This document shows positions 32,012 through 39,345 of a DNA stretch of 64,000 bases, piece by piece. A model generated the notes under the pieces. That model did not search any database and was not told where the DNA came from. It saw only the letters and a list, made by a program, of their open reading frames with translations. The stretch comes from Nocardioides luteus (GTDB lineage: Bacteria > Actinomycetota > Actinomycetes > Propionibacteriales > Nocardioidaceae). Both the position numbers and the translations under genes were made by a program. The stretch covers positions 62,001 to 126,000 of the forward strand of contig NZ_JZDQ02000002.1 of the NCBI RefSeq assembly GCF_000960475.2. The letters run 5' to 3'. The first letter of the stretch is position 1. The number at the start of each line of letters is the position of its first letter.

Positions 32012-33037
32012 ATGAGCGACCACGCTGCAGAGCGGGCACCAGGGTCAGCAGCACCGCGGAACCGTCGGGCCGCATGGACCCTGCTGTTGCTCACACCGCT
32101 GATCGCCGAGCTCGCGCTCGGGTCGACACCGATCCGGATGGCATGGCTGGTGCTCTTGTGGATCCCGATCTACGGTGCCGGCGCCCTGCTCATCCGCGAG
32201 CTCGTCGTCAGGTGTGGGCGAGGTTGGCCGAGCATCTTGTTGCTGGCCCTCGCCTACGAGCTCCTCGAGGACGGGATCGGACTGCAGGCCTTGACGAGCC
32301 CCCACCTCTACGACGCAGCCGACTGGGGACTTCGGGTGTTCGGGTTCAACGCCCCGTACTGGGAGGCGAACGTCATCTACCACGCCGTGTTCACCCTGGC
32401 TGTCCCCATCGCGTTGACCGACCTGCTCTTCCCGAGACATCGCGGACGCCCGTACCTGGGTCGCACCGGCCTGGTCGTCTGCGCGGTGGTCGCGCTGTTG
32501 GGCGTCGGCGTGTTGCGCGGCAGCGTCCCGCCTCAGGAGGATCCCGGCTACCAGGCGCCGCTGGCGTTCGTGCTCGGCTGCCTCGTCGCCGTTCTGGCCA
32601 TCGGGGTCGTCGCGCTGCGGCTGGTGCCGCGTGCCCAGCAGACCCGGGAAAGCCCCGGGACCGTCGAGGTTGCTCCCCGGGTGTGGCTGTTCTGCGGCGC
32701 CGGGTTGGGCACGTTGGTGTTCTTCGCCCTCACCTTCCCGATGTTCGGCGCCACGCAGCCAGCCTTCACCCACGGTCCCGTCGTGGTCGTGCCGATGCTG
32801 GCTTCCGCGGCACTGGCCGCGGCGTCGTACCTCATCGTGCGCCGGATGGCCGCATCGCCCGAGTGGACCGAGCGAGAGACCCTGGCGCTGATCGCCGGAG
32901 CTCTGATCGGTCACAGCATCGGCGGCCTGGCGACCGTGGCCCACACCACCGTCGACCGAATCGGGCTGGTCGCCATCGTCGCGGTGACGGGCCTGGCCAT
33001 GTGGCGCCTGGACCAACGACTGCTCGAACGCAGGTGA
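32012..33037 (+). CDS. Polytopic membrane protein of unknown function
   Basis: No named family recognised. The 341-residue protein has about nine hydrophobic segments, beginning WTLLLLTPLIAELALGS, with a charged loop near residues 210-222. The motif LALAYELLEDGIGLQALTSPHLYDA lies in the second/third segment. It has an excellent GGAGGAG site 4 nt before the ATG. Position between tetR and a DHA2 exporter suggests a role in efflux or resistance; similarity to small-molecule exporter accessory proteins is not established. Confidence 0.75.
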   Translation: MSDHAAERAPGSAAPRNRRAAWTLLLLTPLIAELALGSTPIRMAWLVLLWIPIYGAGALLIRELVVRCGRGWPSILLLALAYELLEDGIGLQALTSPHLYDAADWGLRVFGFNAPYWEANVIYHAVFTLAVPIALTDLLFPRHRGRPYLGRTGLVVCAVVALLGVGVLRGSVPPQEDPGYQAPLAFVLGCLVAVLAIGVVALRLVPRAQQTRESPGTVEVAPRVWLFCGAGLGTLVFFALTFPMFGATQPAFTHGPVVVVPMLASAALAAASYLIVRRMAASPEWTERETLALIAGALIGHSIGGLATVAHTTVDRIGLVAIVAVTGLAMWRLDQRLLERR

Positions 33038-33081
33038 GCGAAACATCAGCCCGCGACGTGCAGGCGGGCGAGCTACCTCAA

Positions 33082-33149
33082 CCACCGGTTTCCGGTGGGC
33101 GGCCGTGAGGGCGACCTGAAGGCGGCATGAAACCGGTGTGAAACCGGTG
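33082..33149. repeat. ACCGGT-centred repeats before the DHA2 exporter
   Basis: The 156-nt gap holds a perfect 7-3-7 palindrome (CCACCGG-TTT-CCGGTGG, 33082-33098) and a tandem direct repeat of TGAAACCGGTG (33128-33138 and 33139-33149). The first may be a terminator or operator; the second looks like a regulator-binding array 45 nt before the exporter start. Confidence 0.5.
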
Positions 33150-33193
33150 CTCCTCAGCATGGAGGGCGAACGCTCACCCGAAGGGAGACCACC

Positions 33194-34669
33194 ATGTCCA
33201 GCACCGCAACCGTGACCGTGACCGCCGGTCCGTCACGCACCTACTCATCGCTGCGCGCAGCGTGGATCCCCATGGCCGCGCTGTGCCTGGCCTTCTTCGT
33301 CGAGATGGTCGACAACACGCTGCTGTCCATCGCACTGCCGACCATCGGCCGCGACCTCGGCAGCGGCACGACGGCGCTGCAGTGGGTCACCGGCGCCTAC
33401 TCCCTCACGTTCGGCGGCCTGCTGCTCACCGCCGGCTCGGTCGCGGACCGGTTCGGCCGGCGCCGGGTGCTGCAGGTCGGCCTCGCCGTCTTCGGCCTCC
33501 TCAGCCTGCTGGTCGTCCTCGTGGAGACCGCCGGCGAGCTGATCGCGCTGCGTGCCGCTCTTGGTGTCGCCGCCGCGGCGATGGCGCCGATCACGAACTC
33601 CCTGGTCTTCCGGCTCTTCGACGACAAGACGCTGCGGATGCGCGCGATGACGGTGATGATCGTCGTCGGCATGTCCGGCTTCATCCTCGGCCCGCTGCTC
33701 GGCGGCACAGCCTTGGCCCACGTACGCTGGGAGTGGCTGCTGCTCGTCAACGCGCCCATCGCGCTGATCGCCTTCGTCGGCGTCCGCCTCGGCGTCCCTG
33801 CCGACGACCGCGAAGGCCTGACCACGGACCGGCTCGACATCCCCGGCACCCTGCTGAGCATCACCGCCATCGGCCTGGCCTGCTGGTCCCTCACCAGCGG
33901 CGTCGAGCACGGCTGGCTCTCCGCAGTCACCCTCGCATCAGTGGCCGGCGCCGTGGCCGCCGGCCTCGGGTTCGTCTGGCGCGAGCGGCGTACCGAATCC
34001 CCGATGCTGGATCTGGGCCTCTTCGCTGCCGGCACCGTCCGTGGTGCCGCCATCGCCCAGATCGGCACGTCGATCGCGATGGCGAGCGCGATGTTCGGGC
34101 TGATCCTGCACTTCCAGTTCGCCTACGGCTGGAGCCCGGTCCGGGCCGGCCTCGCGAACCTTCCGATCATCGTCACGATGATCGTCGCGACTCCGTTGTC
34201 AGAGAGCCTCGCCGCTCGCTTCGGCCACCGGATCGCCTGCCTGATCGGCGCACTCGCGCTCGCCGGGTCGCTGGTCGGCCTCGCCTGGGGCGTCGAGCAC
34301 GGCTACGCCGCGATCGCCACCGCCATGGTCGTGATGACGATCGGCCTGCGCACCGTGATGACCATCTGCGCGATCGCGCTCGTCGACGCGATGCCCGCCA
34401 ACCGGACCTCGATGGGTACCGCGCTCAACGACACCGCGCAGGAGATCGGCACCAGCGTGGGTACGGCGGTCGTCGGCACCATGATCGCCGCACTGGTCAC
34501 CACCCAGCTCCCGGCCGGCACGTGGAGCAGCGCACTCGTGCAGTCCTTCTTCCACGGCGAGCGGATCACCTACGGCGTGCTCGCGGTCGTCGTCGGCCTG
34601 GTCGCGGTCATGGGCGCCCTCGCCCTCACCGACTCGCACTCGACGGAGGAGCACCCCACCGATCAGTAG
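33194..34669 (+). CDS. MFS drug exporter, DHA2 (14-TM) family
   Basis: A 491-residue protein with fourteen predicted helices, motif A AGSVADRFGRRRVL after helix 2, and MVDNTLLSIALPTIGRDL (motif D1 region) in helix 1. DHA2/EmrB-QacA proteins export cationic or hydrophobic drugs by proton antiport. GGGAGACC precedes the ATG. It is probably controlled by the TetR regulator at 31267-31932 or through the repeats just upstream. It overlaps the convergent menB by 7 nt. Confidence 0.9.
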   Translation: MSSTATVTVTAGPSRTYSSLRAAWIPMAALCLAFFVEMVDNTLLSIALPTIGRDLGSGTTALQWVTGAYSLTFGGLLLTAGSVADRFGRRRVLQVGLAVFGLLSLLVVLVETAGELIALRAALGVAAAAMAPITNSLVFRLFDDKTLRMRAMTVMIVVGMSGFILGPLLGGTALAHVRWEWLLLVNAPIALIAFVGVRLGVPADDREGLTTDRLDIPGTLLSITAIGLACWSLTSGVEHGWLSAVTLASVAGAVAAGLGFVWRERRTESPMLDLGLFAAGTVRGAAIAQIGTSIAMASAMFGLILHFQFAYGWSPVRAGLANLPIIVTMIVATPLSESLAARFGHRIACLIGALALAGSLVGLAWGVEHGYAAIATAMVVMTIGLRTVMTICAIALVDAMPANRTSMGTALNDTAQEIGTSVGTAVVGTMIAALVTTQLPAGTWSSALVQSFFHGERITYGVLAVVVGLVAVMGALALTDSHSTEEHPTDQ

Positions 34670-35610
34670 TACCAGGGGTAGGGCGACCAGTCAGGCTCGC
34701 GCTTCTCCAGGAACTGGTCGCGGCCCTCCTGCGCCTCGTCGGTCATGTACGCCAGGCGGGTGGTCTCGCCGGCGAACATCTGCTGGCCGACGAGGCCGTC
34801 GTCGAGGAGGTTGAAGGCGTACTTCAGCATCCGCTGGGCGGTGGGCGACTTGCCGTTGATCTTGCGGCCCCACTCGAGCGCGACGTCCTCGAGCTCGGCG
34901 TGCGGGACGGCGCGGTTGACGGTGCCCATGCGGACGCCGTCCTCGGCCGAGTACTCCTCGGCGAGGAAGAAGATCTCGCGAGCGAACTTCTGGCCGACCT
35001 GACGAGCGAGATAGGCCGAACCGTAGCCACCGTCGAAGGAGCCGACGTCGGCGTCGGTCTGCTTGAACCGCGCGTTCTCGGCGCTCGCGAGCGTCAGGTC
35101 GCACACCACGTGGAGGGAGTGGCCGCCGCCGGCGGTCCAGCCGGGGACGACGCAGATGACGACCTTCGGCATGAAGCGGATCAGCCGCTGGCACTCGAGG
35201 ATGTGCAGGCGGGCGAGCTTGGCCTTGTCGATCGGGGTGGGCTCCTCCGCGCCGGTCCGGCCGGCGGCGTACGCATCGGTCTCCTCGTACTGGTAGCCAG
35301 CCTTGCCGCGGATCCGCTGGTCGCCGCCGGTGCAGAAGGAGAACTTGCCGTTCTTCTCCGACGGCCCGTTGCCGGTGAGCAGGACGCAGCCGACGTCCGC
35401 GGAGGTGCGGGCGTGCTCGAGCACGCGGAGGAGCTCGTCGACCGTGTGCGGCCGGAAGGCGTTGAGCACGTCGGGGCGGTCGAAGGCGATGCGTACGGTG
35501 CCGTGCTCCTTGGCCCGGTGATAGGTCAGGTCGGTCAGATCCTCGAAGCCGGGCACCTCGTCCCAGCGGCTCGGGTCGAACGTGTCGGAGACTCCCTCGA
35601 TGGCGCTCAT
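34663..35610 (-). CDS. menB: 1,4-dihydroxy-2-naphthoyl-CoA synthase
   Basis: A 315-residue crotonase-fold enzyme with MenB-specific features: SFCTGGDQRIRGKAGY, VPGWTAGGGHSLHVVCDLTLAS, TDADVGSFDGGYGSAYLARQVG and the C-terminal LEKREPDWSPYPWYY. It closes the second ring in menaquinone synthesis from o-succinylbenzoyl-CoA. A TAACCT box 6 nt before the ATG suggests a leaderless mRNA. No other men gene is in the window. Confidence 0.95.
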   Translation of the reverse strand: MSAIEGVSDTFDPSRWDEVPGFEDLTDLTYHRAKEHGTVRIAFDRPDVLNAFRPHTVDELLRVLEHARTSADVGCVLLTGNGPSEKNGKFSFCTGGDQRIRGKAGYQYEETDAYAAGRTGAEEPTPIDKAKLARLHILECQRLIRFMPKVVICVVPGWTAGGGHSLHVVCDLTLASAENARFKQTDADVGSFDGGYGSAYLARQVGQKFAREIFFLAEEYSAEDGVRMGTVNRAVPHAELEDVALEWGRKINGKSPTAQRMLKYAFNLLDDGLVGQQMFAGETTRLAYMTDEAQEGRDQFLEKREPDWSPYPWYY

Positions 35611-35642
35611 GGGGTGAGGTTATCCGGCCGGCTGATCGCAGG

Positions 35643-35675
35643 CTTGACCTTGCCCCCAGGGTCAAGGTCTACCGT
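35643..35675 (+). promoter_or_regulatory. MerR-type promoter with spacer dyad
   Basis: The dyad CTTGACC (35643-35649) / GGTCAAG (35660-35666) lies between -35 TTGACC (35644-35649) and -10 TACCGT (35670-35675), a 20-nt spacer. The long spacer with central dyad is the hallmark of MerR-activated promoters. The -10 is 7 nt from the merR GTG. Confidence 0.7.
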
Positions 35676-35682
35676 CGTAGGC

Positions 35683-36057
35683 GTGCAGATCAAGGAGCTC
35701 GCGGATCGGGCCGGCGTGACGGTGAAGGCCGTGCGCTACTACGAGTCGCGCGGACTGCTCACGCCACGGCGGGCAGGCAACGGATATCGGGACTACGCCG
35801 ACGTGGACGTACAGGTGGTGCGGGAGATCCGCGCCCTGCTCTCGCTCGGTCTCACCGCCGAGGAGACGCTGCCGTTCGTCGACTGCCTGCGCGCCGGCAA
35901 CGACCGCGCCGACGTGTGCCCGGCCTCGCTCGAGGCCTATCGGCAGCGCATCGCCGAGATCGACCGGCGGGTCACCGAGCTGACCGCCCTGCGCGGCGAG
36001 CTCGCCGAGCTGCTGCACGAGGCCGAGTCCTATCACCCCGAAGGAGAGAAACGATGA
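35683..36057 (+). CDS. MerR-family transcriptional regulator with a C-x10-C pair
   Basis: A 124-residue MerR protein: MQIKELADRAGVTVKAVRYYESRGLL HTH plus wing, then a coiled-coil dimer helix. Two cysteines at 68 and 79 (VDCLRAGN...ADVCPAS) follow the DNA-binding domain where MerR proteins place metal or redox ligands. The GTG start at 35683 is 7 nt from the -10 box. Its stop overlaps the thioredoxin start by 4 nt (ATGA). It probably activates its own operon in response to thiol or redox stress (inference). Confidence 0.88.
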   Translation: MQIKELADRAGVTVKAVRYYESRGLLTPRRAGNGYRDYADVDVQVVREIRALLSLGLTAEETLPFVDCLRAGNDRADVCPASLEAYRQRIAEIDRRVTELTALRGELAELLHEAESYHPEGEKR

Positions 36058-36389
36058 GTCAGACCGCCGTGATCGAGGACATCACCGATGCCCGGTTCGT
36101 CGAGGACGTACTCATGTCCGACACGCCGGTGCTGGTGGAGATCTGGGCCGAGTGGTGCCCACCCTGCCGCCAGCTCGCCCCGATCCTCGAGAAGATCGCC
36201 GCCGAGCGGGTCGGCAGCCTGCGAGTGGTGAAGCTCAACCAGGACGAGAACCCGGCGACCTCCGCCGACTACCGGGTCATGGCGGTGCCGACGATGCTCC
36301 TCTTCCGGGGCGGGAAGCCGGTGCTCCAGATGGTCGGCGCGCGGCCGAAGTCGCATCTCGACCGCGAGATCGACAAGGCCCTCGCCTGA
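36054..36389 (+). CDS. Thioredoxin
   Basis: A 111-residue thioredoxin-fold protein with EIWAEWCPPCRQLAP (active-site Cys35/Cys38; WCPPC rather than WCGPC) and the cis-proline loop MAVPTMLLF. It reduces protein disulfides in the cytoplasm. The CPPC active site differs from housekeeping TrxA and is expected to alter redox potential. It is translationally coupled to the MerR regulator, which implies induction under stress. Confidence 0.9.
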   Translation: MSQTAVIEDITDARFVEDVLMSDTPVLVEIWAEWCPPCRQLAPILEKIAAERVGSLRVVKLNQDENPATSADYRVMAVPTMLLFRGGKPVLQMVGARPKSHLDREIDKALA

Positions 36390-36434
36390 TCGGGACGCGC
36401 GGAATAGGCGCCGAGTCGTGGTGTTGTAGAGGGC

Positions 36435-36881
36435 ATGACCGAACTGCAAGGTGAATACGTCCCGAGCACGGCCGACTGGGTGCGCGAGCAGGTTGCCGCG
36501 TTCGAGGCCTCCAACGGCGCCGAGGCCAACGTCCTCGAGCGCGACGGCAAGCCGATCATCCTGATCACCAACCGCGGCGCCAAGACCGGCGCGATCCGCA
36601 AGACGCCGCTGATGCGGGTCGAGCGCGACGGGAAGTACCTCGCCGTCGCCTCGATGGGCGGCAGCGACAAGAACCCGGCGTGGGTGGCCAACTTCCGCAC
36701 GTACCCCGACATGGTGCTCCAGGACGGCGGCACCAAGAAGGCGTACGTCGCTCGCGAGCTCTCCGGGGCCGAGCGCGAGGAGTGGTGGGACTATGCGGTG
36801 AAGACCTGGCCGACGTACGGCGAATACCAGCCCAACACGTCCCGGATCTTCCCGCTCTTCCTGCTGGAGCCGGCCGACTGA
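36435..36881 (+). CDS. Deazaflavin (F420)-dependent nitroreductase/quinone reductase family (Ddn-like)
   Basis: A 148-residue split-barrel protein with the Ddn-type order ILITNRGAKTGAIRKTPLMRVERDGKYLAVASMGGSDKNPAWVANFRTYP. The GAKTG.xRxTPL and GG..kNPaWy..N segments bind F420H2 and substrate. Such enzymes reduce quinones or nitroaromatics using F420, and occur almost only in actinobacteria. It follows the thioredoxin gene by 45 nt, so it may share its transcript. Confidence 0.9.
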   Translation: MTELQGEYVPSTADWVREQVAAFEASNGAEANVLERDGKPIILITNRGAKTGAIRKTPLMRVERDGKYLAVASMGGSDKNPAWVANFRTYPDMVLQDGGTKKAYVARELSGAEREEWWDYAVKTWPTYGEYQPNTSRIFPLFLLEPAD

Positions 36882-36955
36882 ACGGTCACCAATTGACCGG
36901 TGTGTAACCGGGACAGTGCTACGGCTGTCGGTTCACGACGCTAGGGTCTATGGCC

Positions 36956-37567
36956 ATGCCGTTCCTGCTACGCGTCGAGCTGCCCGATGTCCCGGGTTCC
37001 CTCGGTCGCCTCGCCTCCGCCATCGGTGAAGCCGGTGGCGACATCGAGGCGATCGAGATCGTCGAGAAGAACAAGGCCGAGGGACTCGCCGTCGACGACG
37101 TGCTTCTCGAGACCTCCCCGGGCACCATGCCGGACTCCATCGTCTCGGCATGCAACGAGCTCGACGGCGTGCAGGTCGTCTGGATCTCCCGCTACGCCGC
37201 CGGCGGCAACCTCTTCCTCGACCTCGAGGCGGTCGAGGACCTCACCGAGAACGCTCATGAGGCCCTCGACCGGCTCGTGGACGTGCTGCCGCTGACCTTC
37301 CGTGCCGACTGGGCCATCCGCGTCCACCGCGTCAAGGGCATCGCCCGCTCCACCGACGGCGCGCCCGAGAACGTCCCCTTCATCGAGCTCGACCGCCCCG
37401 AGCGGATCGAGGTCGAGGGCGAGGACGAGAACATGTTCGCCGGCGCCCGTATCGACGGCAACGAGATCGTCATCATCGGCCGCCGCGGTGGCCCCGACTT
37501 CCTCGACTCCGAGCTCGCCCGCCTGGGCCACCTGGCCTCCCTCGCCACCTCCATCGCCCGCTCCTGA
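36956..37567 (+). CDS. ACT-domain protein, actinobacterial conserved
   Basis: A 203-residue protein beginning MPFLLRVELPDVPGSLGRLASAIGEAGGDIEAIEIVE, a clear ACT domain (about 1-70), followed by a less conserved second half that ends in a helix (DSELARLGHLASLATSIARS). ACT domains bind amino acids. The ATG at 36956 is 8 nt after TAGGGT and fits a leaderless start; the ATG at 36950 is too close to that box. Its role is unknown; no enzyme domain is attached. Confidence 0.83.
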   Translation: MPFLLRVELPDVPGSLGRLASAIGEAGGDIEAIEIVEKNKAEGLAVDDVLLETSPGTMPDSIVSACNELDGVQVVWISRYAAGGNLFLDLEAVEDLTENAHEALDRLVDVLPLTFRADWAIRVHRVKGIARSTDGAPENVPFIELDRPERIEVEGEDENMFAGARIDGNEIVIIGRRGGPDFLDSELARLGHLASLATSIARS

Positions 37568-37587
37568 CCCCGGTCGGCCGCGGGCGG

Positions 37588-39345
37588 TCAGTCGTGGCCG
37601 AGCCGCTGGCGGAGGCCGGAGGCGCGCTGGGCGCGGTGGGTGATCGCGGCGGTGACGGCGTCGGGGGTGCCGACGATGCGTACCCGCTCCTGGGCCCGCG
37701 TGACCGCGGTGTAGAAGAGCTCGCGGGTGAGCAGGGGCGAGTCGTCGGGCGGGAGCAGGACGGTGACGGACCGGGCCTGGCTGCCCTGGGACTTGTGGAC
37801 GGTCATCGCGTGCAGGGTCTCGATGTCGCCGAGGCGTGAGGGGGCGTACGTCGCGCCGCCTGCGATCGCGACGCGGAGGTCTCCGCCGGCGTCCTGATAG
37901 GTGACGCCGGTGTCGCCGTTGAAGAGACCGAGGCCGTAGTCGTTGGCGGTGACGAGGACCGGCCGGCCCGGGTACCACTCGTGGCCCCAGCCGATGCCGA
38001 GCGGCTCACCGGTCGTCTCGGCGAGGCCGCGCTCGACCTGCCGGTTCCAGTGGGCGACGCCCCACGGGCCGTCGCGGTGGGCGCAGAGGAGGCGCGACTC
38101 GTCGAGCATCCGTACGCAGCGCTCCGCATCGCCCGCGAGCGCAGCCTCGTGAAGGGCGACGGCGTGCCTGACCAGCTCGCGCTCGACCTCGGCCGTCCGG
38201 GTCTCGTCGGCGGGGTCGACGAGCTCGACCGCGGGGTCGTCGGACTTCAGCACGTCGAGAGCCGCGTCGGCGTCGCCGTCCCGCAGCGCGGCGGCGAGGG
38301 CACCGATCGCACCGCCGAAGCGGTGGGTGGTGCGGAGCGCGGCGACCGCGTCGGGCGAGCGCACGGCGAGCCCGGCGACCAGGTCGGAGAGCACCGCCCC
38401 TGCCTCGACGCTGGCGAGCTGGTCGGGGTCGCCCACGAGGATCAGCCGCGCCTCCGGGCGCACCGCCTCGAGCAGCCGGGCCATCATCGTCAGCGAGACC
38501 ATGCTCGTCTCGTCGACGACGATCACGTCGTGCGGAAGCCGGTTGGTGCGGTGGTGCTTGAACCGCGTCGACGAGCCGGGTCGCCACCCGAGCAGCCGGT
38601 GGAGGGTCGAGGCGGTCAGGCCGTTGAGCCGGGCACGGTCGGCGTCGGTGAACTGAGGCGCGAGCTGGGCGCCCTCGACCGCCTCCTGCAGCCGGGCGGC
38701 GGCCTTGCCGGTGGGTGCGGTCAGCGCGACCCGCAGCGGCGTCGGGGACTGCTCGGTGAGCAGCGCCAGCAGGCCGGCGACGGTCGTGGTCTTACCGGTG
38801 CCGGGTCCGCCGGTGAGCACCGTCGTCGACTGCCGGGACGCGGCGAGCGCTGCGGCGCGCTGCTCGGCGTAGCCCTCCCCCGGGAAGAGCCGGGCCGCGC
38901 TCGCCTCGAGCAGCGCCTCGTCGGCCACGGGCCGGGGTGAGGCCAGGCGGGCGAGCAGGTCGTGGCGTACCTGTCCCTCTTCGCGGTGGTAGCGGTCGAG
39001 GTAGAGCAGGCCGTCCTCGACCTGCACCAGCGACTGCGCGGCCAGGGGGCTGTCGGCGACGGCCTCCAGCCAGCCGTCGGCGGCGGGCCAGGGCAGCGTC
39101 TCCTCGGTCTCCCGCAGCGCGGCCAGGTCGACGCACACCGACCCGTGCCGGACCGCGCGGACCGCCAGCGCGACCGCCAGCCGCACCTCGTCGCGCTCTT
39201 CTCCCGCGAGGGCGGCGGCTCGCGTCGCGACGTGTACGTCGGCCGCGGTCAGCACACCCTCCTGGTTGAACGACGCCAACAGGCCGGTCGCTGACCTGGC
39301 CAGGCGTGCGTCGAAGGGGTCGTCGGACTCCCAGCGCTCGATCAT
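37588..39345 (-). CDS. recD: Exodeoxyribonuclease V alpha subunit
   Basis: A 585-residue 5'-3' helicase subunit with Walker A TGGPGTGKTTTVAGLL, Walker B/DExx VIVDETSMV, GDPDQLASVEAGAVLSDL and the C-terminal MTVHKSQGSQARSVTVLLP. It is the last gene of recC-recB-recD, overlapping recB by 4 nt. In the complex it drives the fast 5'-3' strand during double-strand-break resection. It converges with the ACT gene after 20 nt. Confidence 0.95.
   Translation of the reverse strand: MIERWESDDPFDARLARSATGLLASFNQEGVLTAADVHVATRAAALAGEERDEVRLAVALAVRAVRHGSVCVDLAALRETEETLPWPAADGWLEAVADSPLAAQSLVQVEDGLLYLDRYHREEGQVRHDLLARLASPRPVADEALLEASAARLFPGEGYAEQRAAALAASRQSTTVLTGGPGTGKTTTVAGLLALLTEQSPTPLRVALTAPTGKAAARLQEAVEGAQLAPQFTDADRARLNGLTASTLHRLLGWRPGSSTRFKHHRTNRLPHDVIVVDETSMVSLTMMARLLEAVRPEARLILVGDPDQLASVEAGAVLSDLVAGLAVRSPDAVAALRTTHRFGGAIGALAAALRDGDADAALDVLKSDDPAVELVDPADETRTAEVERELVRHAVALHEAALAGDAERCVRMLDESRLLCAHRDGPWGVAHWNRQVERGLAETTGEPLGIGWGHEWYPGRPVLVTANDYGLGLFNGDTGVTYQDAGGDLRVAIAGGATYAPSRLGDIETLHAMTVHKSQGSQARSVTVLLPPDDSPLLTRELFYTAVTRAQERVRIVGTPDAVTAAITHRAQRASGLRQRLGHD

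Noticed and set aside
33262..35682. Very long plus-strand frame leading into merR
   Set aside because: It passes through the DHA2 exporter in the wrong phase and antisense to menB; only the MerR portion from 35683 is real, with its own promoter.
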